This document shows, one piece after another, positions 17,774-29,055 of a stretch of 64,000 nt of DNA. How positions within the stretch are numbered: position 1 is the first letter of the stretch; each line of letters opens with the position of its first letter. A model generated the notes under the pieces. The model was not told where the DNA came from and made no database searches. It saw only the letters and a list, made by a program, of their open reading frames with translations. Source of the DNA: Candidatus Binatia bacterium (GTDB lineage Bacteria > Desulfobacterota > Binatia > HRBIN30); NCBI GenBank assembly GCA_026004215.1, contig BPIR01000003.1, forward strand, positions 438,879-502,878, read 5' to 3'. The translations under genes and the position numbers were made by a program.

Positions 17774-19159
17774 ATGGATGGGGAATGGGTGACACTGTTG
17801 ACGCGTTTAAAAGGAGTTCTCGGCGAACGAAATTTCACCCTGTGGATCGAACCGATCCGGTGGCTTCGTCGGGAGGACGAAGTCGTATTGGAGGTGCCCA
17901 CCCAGTTCCATCGTGAATGGTTGAGCCGCCACCTTTTGGAAACGATCGAGGAGGTCCTGCGAGCGAGCCTCGGTGGCGAGAAGCCGCTGCGTATCGCGCT
18001 ATCCGTTAGGGGCGACGGGCAGGGCGCCAACGAATCCGCACCAAGCGCTGCGACGACGCACGCTGTTCGGCCCCGGGCCCGCCGCAATAAACCGGTGGTG
18101 CAGGTGGGGCGACTTGTGCAAGGGTACGATTTCGACTCGTTTGTTGTCGGGCCGACCAATGAACTGGCGGCAGCGGCCAGCCAGGCGGTGGCGTCCGATC
18201 CGGGCGGACGGTTCAACCCGCTGTTCATTTGGGGCGGGGTGGGACTCGGAAAAACGCATCTCGTGAACGCGATTGGGCACGCAGTTCTCGGGCGGCCTAG
18301 TGGCGGTCGCGTGGCGTGCCTCTCCGCGGAAATGTTTACGAACATGATGATTCAGGCCCTGCGCGGCGACAAAATGACGGAATTTCGGGAACGCTTTCGC
18401 GAACTCGATGTGCTGATCGTCGACGATGTCCAGTTCTTGGCGGGAAAGGAGCGAACGCAAGAGGAGTTTTTCCACACCTTTGAGTGGCTCGCTGGAGCAC
18501 GCAAGCAGGTCGTGCTCACGTCGGACCAGCCGCCGGCGGCGCTCGGGGGGTTCGAGGTACGCTTGCGCAGCCGGTTCGAGAGCGGCCTTTTGGCTGAAGT
18601 GCAGCCGCCAACGGCAGAGATGCGGATCGAGATCGTGCAAAGGAAGGCGGGGCGGCGCGGGCACACGCTGACAGAAGCCCTAGCGGGAGCGATTGTACGG
18701 CGGTGCGGCGCAACGGTGCGCGAACTCGAGGGAGGGCTCAATCGTGTCCTGGCATTTGTCGAGATCATGCAGCGACCAGTGAGCGAGGAACTCGTCGAAC
18801 AGCTTCTGGGTCCCGAGCGAATCGAGCCAGTGCGACGCGAGATGAGTATCGCTGCCATTCGTCAAGCCGTAGCCGAATATTTCCAACTCTCGGTGGCCGA
18901 CCTGGTCGGCCACACCCGTGGCAAGCGCGTCTCCGAGGCCCGGCACATGGCCATGTACCTGTGCAGGACGATCGCCCGGGCTTCGTTTTCGCAAATCGCT
19001 ACAGAGTTCGGCGGGCGCGATCATTCGAGCGTGCTCTATGCCGTCCGGGTTGCCGAGGAGCGCCGGACTAGAGATGCAAGTTGGATGCAAGCTCTCGAAA
19101 CCTTACAAAAGCGGCTGTGCGCCCGTCCGGCCGAGCAGCTCGTGGCGCGGCGGCCTTGA
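17774..19159 (+). CDS. dnaA: chromosomal replication initiator protein DnaA
   Basis: A 461-residue DnaA with all four domains. The N-terminal DnaB-interaction domain is about 1-80 (NFTLWIEPIRW), followed by a short linker and the AAA+ domain from about 110: Walker A GGVGLGKT at 154-161, Walker B LIVDDVQFL about 215. The C-terminal DNA-binding helix-turn-helix has the signature GGRDHSSVLYAV near 415. It opens oriC in family members. Neighbours are a VKOR fusion and groES rather than dnaN/recF/gyrB, so the locus may not mark the origin, or this may be one of several copies. The ATG has GGAGG 11 bases upstream. Confidence 0.92.
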   Translation: MDGEWVTLLTRLKGVLGERNFTLWIEPIRWLRREDEVVLEVPTQFHREWLSRHLLETIEEVLRASLGGEKPLRIALSVRGDGQGANESAPSAATTHAVRPRARRNKPVVQVGRLVQGYDFDSFVVGPTNELAAAASQAVASDPGGRFNPLFIWGGVGLGKTHLVNAIGHAVLGRPSGGRVACLSAEMFTNMMIQALRGDKMTEFRERFRELDVLIVDDVQFLAGKERTQEEFFHTFEWLAGARKQVVLTSDQPPAALGGFEVRLRSRFESGLLAEVQPPTAEMRIEIVQRKAGRRGHTLTEALAGAIVRRCGATVRELEGGLNRVLAFVEIMQRPVSEELVEQLLGPERIEPVRREMSIAAIRQAVAEYFQLSVADLVGHTRGKRVSEARHMAMYLCRTIARASFSQIATEFGGRDHSSVLYAVRVAEERRTRDASWMQALETLQKRLCARPAEQLVARRP

Positions 19160-19190
19160 AAGTTTTCGGCAACCAGTTAGCTTGGCCGCC

Positions 19191-19209
19191 GCTGAGCTTG
19201 CACCTCAGC
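19191..19209 (+). other. small hairpin ahead of groES
   Basis: GCTGAG (19191-19196) and CTCAGC (19204-19209) form a 6-base stem with a 7-base loop 34 bases before the groES start. No T-tract follows and it does not match the CIRCE operator. A regulatory role is possible but unsupported. Confidence 0.3.
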
Positions 19210-19242
19210 TAGACCAGCTACGTAGTGCGAGGAGGGAGTGCG

Positions 19243-19533
19243 ATGAAAATTCGCCCGCTGCAAGATCGGGTTGTCGTAGAACGGATCGAAGAGGAGGAGA
19301 AAACCAAAGGTGGAATCATCATTCCCGACACGGCCAAGGAAAAACCTCAACAGGGGAAGGTCGTAGCTGTAGGTCCGGGGCGCGTGGATGAGAAGGGAAA
19401 CCGCGTACCCCCGGGCGTCAAGCCGGGTGACCGAGTGCTGTTCGGCAAATACGCTGGCAGCGAGATCGAGATTGACGGACAGCAGTACCTCATTATGCGC
19501 GAGGACGATATTCTCGGCGTGATCGAGGGCTGA
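19243..19533 (+). CDS. groES: co-chaperonin GroES
   Basis: A 96-residue GroES that caps GroEL. It begins [15 protein letters not shown] and contains the mobile loop [17 protein letters not shown] (about 21-37) and the [11 protein letters not shown] motif. GGAGGGAG at 19231-19238 supports the ATG at 19243. It is followed 24 bases later by groEL, the standard bicistron. The 83 bases before it contain no CIRCE inverted repeat, so HrcA control is not evident. Confidence 0.95.
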   Translation: MKIRPLQDRVVVERIEEEEKTKGGIIIPDTAKEKPQQGKVVAVGPGRVDEKGNRVPPGVKPGDRVLFGKYAGSEIEIDGQQYLIMREDDILGVIEG

Positions 19534-21183
<1,650 letters not shown>

Positions 21184-21327
21184 CCCCCGGCGCGCGGGTA
21201 GAAAGTTACATGGGGTTGCGGCAGGTATAGAGTGGCGCTCGATTGTCGGAGCGGCGGGCACGGGCCAAGGGCTGGACGCAGCCAAAGTGTTTCGCTGGCC
21301 CGCCTTACCCGCGCACATCAAAGGCCG

Positions 21328-24300
21328 ATGAGCACCAGCAAAGCTTCGGTGCGCATCGGCCTCTTTTTCTTCTGGGTGCTCGCGATGCTGCCGGTGGCTC
21401 ACCCCGCGCGGGCGAAGCTTTCGTTTCGTGCCGCAGCAACTCTGGATGTACTTGCCGGTCCCGACGCCGGCCCACGAGCATTCGCAGTTGGAGACCTGAA
21501 CGAAGACCAGTTGCCCGATATCGTGGTAACGTCGCCCGACGCGAATCAGGTGGAGATTTTTCTGAATCAGGGCGGCGGCCAGTTCGAGAACCAAGATTCG
21601 GCGGATACGGCAGAAGCACCGGTCGCAGCCGTTTTGGGAGACTTTAACCGAGATCGCCGGGTAGACATCGCAACCGCCAATCGCGATGGCAATTCCGTCA
21701 GCGTTTTATTGCAGGGCAGTGACTTCGTTTTCGAGGCTCTAGACGACTTTCTAGACGGCTTCCCTGTCGACGCGCGACCTGTCGACCTCGTGGCCGTCGA
21801 TCTCGATGGAGATCGCATCCTGGACCTCGCGGTATTGAGCGATGCATCCATCCACTTGCTGAAGGGCCGGGGTAACGGTCAGTTTGTTGATTTTTCCACC
21901 CCGAGTGTGACCACGGGAGCTGGTACGCGCGGAAATTACGCCTTGAGGGCAGGATTCTTCAATCAGGATAACGCGGTTGATTTGGCCGTGAGCAGCCGCG
22001 ATGGGAACCGGGTCGCAGTGTTGCTTGGACGTGGGGATGGAACCTTCGAGGCCCCCCGCGTGTTCAACATAGGGGAACGGCCCCGCGGATTGGCAACGGG
22101 TGATTTTGGGGGGGACCCAAACCTGGATGACATCGCCGTGGTGAATGGCCTCGATGTGGATGCGCGCGTCACCCTGATGATCAGCGATGGCAACGGAGGC
22201 TTTACCACCGGCGACACGGACTTCGTGGAAGTGGATTCCGTGAGTTTGGCCGCTGGCGATTTGGACGGCGATGGGAAACTCGACCTGGTCGCGGCTAACG
22301 CCACCGGTGGTATTGGTATCAATTTCCTGTGCCGCCAGCCGAGTGAATTGTGTTTCGATCCGGGACCACCCGCTCCGCCACCAGCGCTGCCGGACGAAAA
22401 CGGCTTTCAAAAGCAAATCACCGGAATCGCTGGAAATTTTGCCACGATCGTGGCCGCAGACATCGATGGGGATCGGAAGGCGGAAATCTTGGCGTTGTCG
22501 CAGGACGGTGATTCGTTGCGGGTCTTTTTAAACACAACTGGTGGCGCCACGGTCGGAGACACTCCGACGCCAACTGCGACCTCGGAAACGCCGGTCGCGG
22601 TCAGTCCGAGCCCGACAGGAACTCCGCCATTCACACCGACCGCAACGGCGACACCTACTCCGACGCCGATCCCCACTGCTCCGTTTACCGTGTGTTACAG
22701 CGGTGACCCTGGTCAGCCTAACGTGGCAGGCCAAATGGTCTCCGTAGACATCGGTGACTTGAACCGCGACGGCAGCCCCGACATCGTTGCAGCAGACGCA
22801 ACCGGAAACCGGGTGGTGCTGTTCTTCACGCGAGTTCGAGCCGGCGCGCCCACCGCTTGCCAAGTGCTGGGCTGGCAGAATGGAGTTGGCGAGGTCGCCG
22901 TGCCGCAACCGCGGGTGGTCCGTGTCGGCGACTTGGATGGGGACGGCCGTGCTGACCTGGCGGTAGCCGGGCTGAGCGGGATTTTTGTCTTTTACGGTGA
23001 TGGGCAAGGGAACTTTCTGCCCAGCGAGCAGAACCCAGTGGCCGGAAGTGGCGAATTCGGAAGCCTGGCCTTGGCCGACGTGAATCGGGATGGGTCGCTC
23101 GACCTCGTTGCGGGCAAGCCGGGTGGTTCGTCCAACGACCTGACGGTTTTGGTGCGCGCGAGTACCAATCGCCGCAGCTACGCAGCCCCTTGCTCGTTGA
23201 GTGTCGGCCGCCCTTCCGACCTCGTGGTGGCCCGCGATCTCGACGGCGACGCGCGCGTGGACTTTGCGGTGGCTAGCCGCGCAACGGCAGATCTGGTCGT
23301 CTTCCAACAGCAGCCACTGCCGCCAGTGACGCCAGTCATCAATAACTGCCCCCCAGGCACCGGGGGCGTGCGGCCGTTGACACCTTTCTCCCTAGGTGGT
23401 CCACCATTGGCCATGGCCACTGCCTTGTTCGACATCAACGACAACATTCCGGACTTTGCGGTCACCACGGGAGTTGGGGAAGGGGCTGTTAGTATTATTT
23501 CTGGCCAGCGATCTGCCGTCGGCGGCCTGACTTACCGAGTCAGGCAAAGACTGGTTATTCCTCCGGTAGGCATTGCGTCGAGTGCCAACCCGGTGTCAGT
23601 CGCGTCCGCAGATTTCAATCGGGATTCGCTCTCCGACCTCGTCGTGGCTGACGATAACAGTGACACGGTGGTGTTTTATCTGGCAGGTCGTGACGGCGCT
23701 TTTGGAGCTCCAACTCTGCCTGTCGCGCTCGGAGGTCAGGCCCCGTCATCTTTGGCGATTGGCGACATTGATGGAGACGGCATTGCGGATGTTGTGGTCG
23801 GCTTGCTCGGTCGAATCGGATCTGGCGGGGTAAGCGTGCTGGTCAGTAGCCGGCCGCCGGCAACACCGACTCCACGGCCGAGTGCCACGCCGACGCTGAC
23901 TGGAACGCCAACCGCAACCGGCTCTCCGACACCCACGTTCACCGGCACCCCTTCCTTGACCCAAACCCCAACACTAACTCCGACACGTACAAGGTCGTTC
24001 ACACCCTTGCCCACGCTCACCGGGACGAAGACACCCAAGCCAGGAACGTTGAATTTGTCCTCCGGTGGGTGTCAGCTCGGTTCCGGCAGCGGTGGTCCTT
24101 TAGGTGCGGCATTTTGGGTTGGTTGTTTACTGTTGGCGGCGCTACGCAATCGGCATCGGAGGTTGGGACCAGCGTCACGGAGTACCAGGTCGACCGGTTT
24201 CACGCACCTGGCAGTTACTTTGGTGCTCGTTGGGAGCTTGGTTTCTGAGAGCGTACACGCGAGCGACGGATTTGTTGTGTGTGACGTGCCGTTTGCGGGC

Positions 24301-25716
24301 GCCTTTGTGGCCATGGCGCAGGGCGACCTCAACCGTGACGGTGCGCCGGACGTAGTCATGACGGACGGGAACGCGAATCAGATCCTGACCGGGTTTGTCG
24401 ATCGCACACGCTTTGCGGTTGGGGACTGCCTCGGTGCAGTCGGCCGTGTAGCAACGAGCTCGGCGTTCAGTCCCCGTGGGGTGGATGTTGCCGACTTGGA
24501 CGGCGATCGGTCTCCGGATGTTGTGGTGGCCACCGAGGCAGGTGTCACGGTCCTTCTGAACGACGGAGGTGGCAATCTCGCGCCGGCAGGTGAGCCAATC
24601 GAGGCAGGTAACGATCCGCAAGTCGTCCGGATTGCAGACATGGACGGTGATGGCCGTCCGGACATCGTCGTGGGAAATGGGAACGATAACCGTCTGACCG
24701 TGCTGTATCGAAGTGGTGCCGGCTGGACGGCTGGCCCTCCCATTGACGCGCTCGGGCCTGTGACTGCACTACGGGTAGCAGATGCGAACCAAGACGGGCG
24801 CTTGGACATTTTTCTGTTGTCGCGGGCCACTGGCGCCATTGCGGTGTACGTGCAGAATGGGGTGGGAGAGGGGGGCTATCCCCTTTTCCAGCAAAGCGAT
24901 CGGCGTGTCGCTACAGTTGCACCAGCGGCCTTGGCGGTAGAGGACTTCACGAGGGACGGAGTGCTGGATGCGCTCGTCATCGGCGGGGGTGCATCTGGAG
25001 CTGTCGTGACACTTGCCGGAGTTTGGGCACCCGGGGCCTCGTATACGTTTGGCGACCCTCAAAGTGCGAATTTGTTGGATCCTCTTCCCCAACCGGTCGA
25101 CTTGATTGCGGCGGACTGGAATCGGGATGGGATGATCGATGCCGCGGTGGCAGGAGCAGGAACCGCGGTTTTGGTTTTCCTTCAAAATGATGGCGAGCAC
25201 CTCAATGAGACCCTGGTGAACTGTACGGACCGTGACGTATCGACCGGACGTTGCCGAATTGCGGCCGGTTCACGACTGCTGACCGTGGGGGATTTTGACG
25301 GTGATGGAAGGCCCGATGCGCTGGCGGCGGGAACCAGTGGTTTCCTGACGGCGCTGCTGAGTAGTCAGCCACCACCCACCCCCACGAACACATCCACGCC
25401 AACCCGCACCCGCACAGCAACGCCAACTTCTACGCCAACCCCGACAAATACATTCACTCCCACGGAGACACCAACAGAAACTCCGTCGTCCACACCGACA
25501 CGAACCCGCGTGCCGACGTCCACACCCGGCCCGACCGATACCCCGACACCCCAGTGTTTTGCTGGAGGCGTGTGCGTAAGCGGAAAGGGTTGTGCGGTCG
25601 TGCGCCAGGAAGGTGGTCACACGCTGGCAGGCTTTTGGCTGGCGTTGCTCGCTGTTGCCCTCGTTGCTCGAAAGCGATGGAGTGGAACCGCTCATGGTCG
25701 GAATCGCGAAGTATAG
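21328..25716 (+). CDS. giant FG-GAP/VCBS repeat secreted protein; apparent in-frame fusion of two proteins
   Basis: A 1462-residue secreted protein. The signal peptide is about 1-29 ([19 protein letters not shown]). Repeats of FG-GAP/VCBS type (DxNxDxxxD, as in [12 protein letters not shown] and [12 protein letters not shown]) run about 35-410, 455-840 and 985-1345, separated by Thr-Pro linkers. At about 908-945 there is a Gly-rich, hydrophobic, then basic stretch ([20 protein letters not shown]) like a C-terminal sorting anchor. A second hydrophobic export-like segment follows (about 957-980), then another repeat array and a second C-terminal anchor (about 1425-1452). FG-GAP repeats form calcium-binding beta-propellers. 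I chose ATG 21328; a GTG 96 bases upstream is possible. Its end overlaps the next gene by 23 bases. Confidence 0.78.
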   Translation: MSTSKASVRIGLFFFWVLAMLPVAHPARAKLSFRAAATLDVLAGPDAGPRAFAVGDLNEDQLPDIVVTSPDANQVEIFLNQGGGQFENQDSADTAEAPVAAVLGDFNRDRRVDIATANRDGNSVSVLLQGSDFVFEALDDFLDGFPVDARPVDLVAVDLDGDRILDLAVLSDASIHLLKGRGNGQFVDFSTPSVTTGAGTRGNYALRAGFFNQDNAVDLAVSSRDGNRVAVLLGRGDGTFEAPRVFNIGERPRGLATGDFGGDPNLDDIAVVNGLDVDARVTLMISDGNGGFTTGDTDFVEVDSVSLAAGDLDGDGKLDLVAANATGGIGINFLCRQPSELCFDPGPPAPPPALPDENGFQKQITGIAGNFATIVAADIDGDRKAEILALSQDGDSLRVFLNTTGGATVGDTPTPTATSETPVAVSPSPTGTPPFTPTATATPTPTPIPTAPFTVCYSGDPGQPNVAGQMVSVDIGDLNRDGSPDIVAADATGNRVVLFFTRVRAGAPTACQVLGWQNGVGEVAVPQPRVVRVGDLDGDGRADLAVAGLSGIFVFYGDGQGNFLPSEQNPVAGSGEFGSLALADVNRDGSLDLVAGKPGGSSNDLTVLVRASTNRRSYAAPCSLSVGRPSDLVVARDLDGDARVDFAVASRATADLVVFQQQPLPPVTPVINNCPPGTGGVRPLTPFSLGGPPLAMATALFDINDNIPDFAVTTGVGEGAVSIISGQRSAVGGLTYRVRQRLVIPPVGIASSANPVSVASADFNRDSLSDLVVADDNSDTVVFYLAGRDGAFGAPTLPVALGGQAPSSLAIGDIDGDGIADVVVGLLGRIGSGGVSVLVSSRPPATPTPRPSATPTLTGTPTATGSPTPTFTGTPSLTQTPTLTPTRTRSFTPLPTLTGTKTPKPGTLNLSSGGCQLGSGSGGPLGAAFWVGCLLLAALRNRHRRLGPASRSTRSTGFTHLAVTLVLVGSLVSESVHASDGFVVCDVPFAGAFVAMAQGDLNRDGAPDVVMTDGNANQILTGFVDRTRFAVGDCLGAVGRVATSSAFSPRGVDVADLDGDRSPDVVVATEAGVTVLLNDGGGNLAPAGEPIEAGNDPQVVRIADMDGDGRPDIVVGNGNDNRLTVLYRSGAGWTAGPPIDALGPVTALRVADANQDGRLDIFLLSRATGAIAVYVQNGVGEGGYPLFQQSDRRVATVAPAALAVEDFTRDGVLDALVIGGGASGAVVTLAGVWAPGASYTFGDPQSANLLDPLPQPVDLIAADWNRDGMIDAAVAGAGTAVLVFLQNDGEHLNETLVNCTDRDVSTGRCRIAAGSRLLTVGDFDGDGRPDALAAGTSGFLTALLSSQPPPTPTNTSTPTRTRTATPTSTPTPTNTFTPTETPTETPSSTPTRTRVPTSTPGPTDTPTPQCFAGGVCVSGKGCAVVRQEGGHTLAGFWLALLAVALVARKRWSGTAHGRNREV
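22558..22683 (+). repeat. Thr-Pro-rich linker (first)
   Basis: Codons for alternating Thr and Pro, with Ser, Ala and Glu, between FG-GAP arrays of the giant protein. It is similar in style to the linkers at 23866-24042 and 25372-25551. Low complexity makes copy number prone to slippage and assembly error. Confidence 0.75.
23866..24042 (+). repeat. Thr-Pro-rich linker (second), before the internal anchor-like segment
   Basis: Thr/Pro/Ser-rich stretch ending about 50 codons before the internal hydrophobic-plus-basic anchor. Its place next to an anchor copies the arrangement at the true C-terminus, which supports the idea that a complete protein once ended near 24165. Confidence 0.75.
25372..25551 (+). 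repeat. Thr-Pro-rich linker (third), before the C-terminal anchor
   Basis: Repeated Thr-Pro units with interspersed Arg and Ser lead into a small Cys-containing segment and the final hydrophobic plus basic tail of the giant protein. Confidence 0.75.
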
Positions 25717-27097
25717 CTCGTACGTGCCCCGCTTGCGTTTGAGTCGCGGGGAGATTGCGCGTGCTTGGGGCCGGGATCCCGGTGCGGCCGGCGAGATTGC
25801 CGTGGCCAATTACGACGAAGATGCCTTTACCATTGGAGTCGAGGCCGCTTGGAGCTGTATCGAAGGCAGCCCCCGCTTACCGGACGGACTCTTGTTCGCA
25901 ACGACGAGTGCCCCGTATTTCGAGAAGCAATTGTCGGCCTTTGCCGCGACTGTATGTGACTTGCCGAGAAGCACGTTTTGCTGCGACCTGGCGGGCTCTG
26001 CACGTGCCGGAATCCAAGGAGTGATCGCGGCGTCTTCGCTCGTGAGCGCAGGGCGTCTGGGATCGTGCTTGGTCGTCGCTGGCGAGGCGAGAGTGGCAGA
26101 GCCCGAGTCGGAGTGGGAAGGCTTGCTTGGAGATGGCGGCGCTGCGGTCTTGATATCGAACGATCACGTCGTCGCCGAAATCGTAGATTGGGCAAGCGTC
26201 AGTGAGGAGTTCACCTACTTTTGGCGAACGGATACGAGCCCGTTTGTACGCGCAGCCATTGGGAAGTTCTCTCAGTCGCAGGGTTACGTGCGTGACCTCG
26301 GCGAGGCAATGCGAACATTGATGGCTCGCCACGGGCTTGGTCCCTCGGAAGTCGCCAAGCTGGTATTGCACGCGCCTGAACCGCGTGCGGCCGGCGACCT
26401 TTGCCGGACTCTCGGCTTCGACTCCAAACGTCAGTTAGGGCCGGTGATCAGTGCGGCCATCGGAAGCGCCGGTGCGGCAGAGAGCCTGTTGGCGTTGGGA
26501 GCGGTGCTCGACGAAGCGGAACCGAACCAGTGGCTGATGGTCGCGGCCTTTGGTGAGGGCGCTGACGTTGTTCTGTTGCGCACGACCTCCCTGGTGGCCG
26601 ACGGCAGAGCAGGAGCGCCGTGGAAGAACTGGCTCGAAGCCAAGCTGCCCCTCCCTTCTTACCAGAAATACCTCAAGTACCGGGGAATTCTCCGGCAGGA
26701 GGAAAGCGGCGAGACGATCACCAATGTCCTGGAAGCCAAGGAGCTCGAACAAAACATTCGCCTCCACGGGTGCCGGTGCCGAGTCTGCGGGACGGTACAG
26801 TATCCCTTGGCCGAGGTCTGCATTAGCTGCCGTACGCCACGGCAAATGGAGCGGGTGCGCCTCCCGCGTTCCGGCAAAATATTTACCTACACGCTCGACT
26901 ATTTGATTGCGAATGTGGAACACCCCCTCCCAATGGCGGTGGTAGACCTGGACGGCGGCGGCCGGCTGTATTTGCAGGTCACAGACTTCGCAGAGGGCGA
27001 GGTCGATGTGGGCCGTGCGGTGACTCTTACGTTCCGCCGCTTGCACCAAGGGGGGCACAACTACAACTATTTTTGGAAGGCTCGCCCGACGAGATAG
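25694..27097 (+). CDS. HMG-CoA synthase-like protein fused to a DUF35 zinc-ribbon/OB-fold domain
   Basis: A 467-residue two-domain protein. Residues about 1-325 resemble archaeal-type HMG-CoA synthase ([35 protein letters not shown]), a thiolase-fold condensing enzyme. Residues about 350-467 are a DUF35 domain with Cys pairs CRVC and CISC for zinc, then an OB-fold. In archaea, thiolase, HMG-CoA synthase and DUF35 form one complex; here two of the three are fused and the thiolase is next. Around the expected nucleophile I see FCCDLAGSARAG (95-106). Whether Cys96/97 act, or Ser102 replaces the Cys, is unclear. Activity may therefore be altered. The ATG at 25694 overlaps the upstream gene by 23 bases. 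Confidence 0.75.
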   Translation: MVGIAKYSSYVPRLRLSRGEIARAWGRDPGAAGEIAVANYDEDAFTIGVEAAWSCIEGSPRLPDGLLFATTSAPYFEKQLSAFAATVCDLPRSTFCCDLAGSARAGIQGVIAASSLVSAGRLGSCLVVAGEARVAEPESEWEGLLGDGGAAVLISNDHVVAEIVDWASVSEEFTYFWRTDTSPFVRAAIGKFSQSQGYVRDLGEAMRTLMARHGLGPSEVAKLVLHAPEPRAAGDLCRTLGFDSKRQLGPVISAAIGSAGAAESLLALGAVLDEAEPNQWLMVAAFGEGADVVLLRTTSLVADGRAGAPWKNWLEAKLPLPSYQKYLKYRGILRQEESGETITNVLEAKELEQNIRLHGCRCRVCGTVQYPLAEVCISCRTPRQMERVRLPRSGKIFTYTLDYLIANVEHPLPMAVVDLDGGGRLYLQVTDFAEGEVDVGRAVTLTFRRLHQGGHNYNYFWKARPTR

Positions 27098-27118
27098 ACC
27101 GAAACCAGAGGAGGCAGC

Positions 27119-28267
27119 ATGCGGGACGCAGTCGCTGTGATCGGCGTTGGTTGCACGCGCTTCGGGGACCTGTACGAAAAAGGCTATGAAGAGTTGATCT
27201 GTGAAGCGGCTTTCGAGGCTTATGCCGATGCGAACATCGACCCAAAGGAGATCGAGGCCGCTTACTTGGGTACGTACTTGCCCGGTCCAGGGGGTGGAAA
27301 GTCGGCAACGTCGCTGGCGGATGCGCTGCGGCTCTACGATCGGCCGATCACGCGCGTGGAGAACTATTGCGCGACCGGCACCGATGCGTTCCGCAATGCC
27401 TGCTTGGCCATTGCTTCCGGCACCTACGATATCGCACTCGTGGTCGGTGCGGAAAAATTGAAGGACCGGCCGGGAAGAGGCTTGCCACGGTTTGGCCATC
27501 CGCTTCTGGCAAAAGGGAACTCAGCGCCGGGGCTATTTGCCTTGGCTGCAAACCGTTACATGCACACGTTCCACGTTGGTCGCGACGTCTTGGCCAAAGT
27601 GGCCGTAAAAAACCACTACAACGGTGCCCGCAATCCCCGAGCTCACCTGCGTATGGAAATATCGGAAGAGAAAGTGCTGAGTGCACCGATTATTGCTTGG
27701 CCATTTGGCCTCTTCGATTGTTGCCCCACTACCGACGGCGCTGCCGCCGCCATTCTTTGTCGTACGGAGCTGGCAAAGCGGTTCAGGAGTGATTTCGCTG
27801 TCGTCAAGGGTGTGGGTTTGGCGGTAACCGCGGGCCGGCCGTACTTCGACCCGACATTCGATTATTTGGGATTTCGCTCTACACAACAGGCGGCACAACA
27901 GGCTTACAAAATGGCGGGAATCAGCCCGCGGGACGTGGATTTTGCGGAAGTGCACGACTGCTTTACCTGGACCGAACTGACGAACATGGAGGACTTGGGC
28001 TTTTGTTCCAAGGGCGAAGCCGCCTACTGGGTTCGCGAAGGGCGTACCGCACTCTCTGGGGATTTACCGATCAACCCGAGTGGCGGTCTGAAGTCGTTTG
28101 GCCACCCTATTGGGGCCAGTGGCGTTCGCATGATTTTCGAGTGCGTCATGCAGTTGCGAGGAGCCTGCGGAGAACGGCAGGTAAAGAACCCGGAAATCGG
28201 CTTGGCCCACAACGTGGGTGGTCCCGGCGCCGTCTCGTGCGTTGTCATTTTGGGACAACCTTCCTGA
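27119..28267 (+). CDS. thiolase-like acetyltransferase (SCP-x type)
   Basis: A 382-residue thiolase. The nucleophile Cys is in ENYCATGTD (about 81-89), and the second-site signature GGLKSFGHPIGASG (about 325-338) contains the active His. SCP-x/archaeal-like thiolases condense or cleave acyl-CoAs. A strong AGAGGAGG site (27107-27114) lies 4 bases from the ATG. It follows the HMGS-DUF35 gene by 21 bases, so the two should be co-made and probably form a complex. Direction (synthesis or cleavage) cannot be told from sequence. Steroid-type retro-aldolases look similar but usually lack this Cys. Confidence 0.85.
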   Translation: MRDAVAVIGVGCTRFGDLYEKGYEELICEAAFEAYADANIDPKEIEAAYLGTYLPGPGGGKSATSLADALRLYDRPITRVENYCATGTDAFRNACLAIASGTYDIALVVGAEKLKDRPGRGLPRFGHPLLAKGNSAPGLFALAANRYMHTFHVGRDVLAKVAVKNHYNGARNPRAHLRMEISEEKVLSAPIIAWPFGLFDCCPTTDGAAAAILCRTELAKRFRSDFAVVKGVGLAVTAGRPYFDPTFDYLGFRSTQQAAQQAYKMAGISPRDVDFAEVHDCFTWTELTNMEDLGFCSKGEAAYWVREGRTALSGDLPINPSGGLKSFGHPIGASGVRMIFECVMQLRGACGERQVKNPEIGLAHNVGGPGAVSCVVILGQPS

Positions 28268-28460
28268 CTGGGTATATCCTCTGTATCATTTTGCAGCACT
28301 TGGTTGCTGCGATTTGAAACATCTCCCGAAATCAGGCAGAAAGCCGAATCGGAAATCAGATTTTAATCCAGCACGCCAGTGTGGTTCGGACGTGGCACCA
28401 GAAGTGCTTTGACGCATGCTGCCCGAACAGGGCTCTAGCGTGTTAGGGAGGGACGGCACG

Positions 28461-28982
28461 ATGGATGGGACTTCGCTGCATCGCCCGCGTGGATATGACG
28501 GCACCAGTTTTGATGGGGTGCTGCCCCGGCTCGTTTCGCCGGAAATCCTGCTTCCGTCGCAGTTCTACCAGAGGATGCGCCAGCAGCGGGTCCTCGAAGG
28601 TGAGCGGCGCTTGATGCTGGCCATATTGGAGGATGCCGTGGCGTGCTTTCAAAAGTACGCCGGCGCGACCCGTCCGCGATCGCGCCGCCTTTTCCAGGAG
28701 GCGGAGGAGTGGTTTCTGGACAGGGACAATACCTGGGTTTTTTCTTTCGAATCGATTTGTAGTGTGCTCAACATCGACCCAGAGTACTTCCGGCGCAACC
28801 TCATTCGCTGGAAGGAAGAGCTCCTTGCCCAGCCGCCGGAGATGCGGGCGAAAATCGGTCGGGTGCGGTTACGCGCAGCTCGGCGCCACAAGATACTTCC
28901 GTTCGTGCCACGCCGCCGGAAGAAGAATCGCCAGGAGCGGCTGGCAAAAAGCGCGAAGGTTAGGGAACGGGTGACCGCGTAG
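28461..28982 (+). CDS. conserved hypothetical protein, basic C-terminus
   Basis: A 173-residue cytoplasmic protein. The middle segment (RRLMLAILEDAVACFQKYA and WFLDRDNTWVFSFESIC, about 50-115) is reminiscent of a hypothetical family found near housekeeping genes in Deltaproteobacteria-like genomes. The last 50 residues are very basic (RRHKILPFVPRRRKKNRQ), suggesting nucleic-acid binding. The ATG at 28461 has GGGAGGGA 7 bases upstream; an upstream ATG at 28416 is less likely. Function is unknown. It stands alone about 190 bases after the thiolase. Confidence 0.65.
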   Translation: MDGTSLHRPRGYDGTSFDGVLPRLVSPEILLPSQFYQRMRQQRVLEGERRLMLAILEDAVACFQKYAGATRPRSRRLFQEAEEWFLDRDNTWVFSFESICSVLNIDPEYFRRNLIRWKEELLAQPPEMRAKIGRVRLRAARRHKILPFVPRRRKKNRQERLAKSAKVRERVTA

Positions 28983-29055
28983 GGCGTGTCCTTGCCCGCA
29001 AAACCGGCAAGCTTCGATCCTTTCAACTGCTTGATCCAAGAAGGATCGAGGTGGA

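Noticed and set aside
19160..19242. CIRCE operator ahead of groES.
   Set aside because: The TTAGCACTC-N9-GAGTGCTAA pattern is absent; only a 6-base stem is seen.
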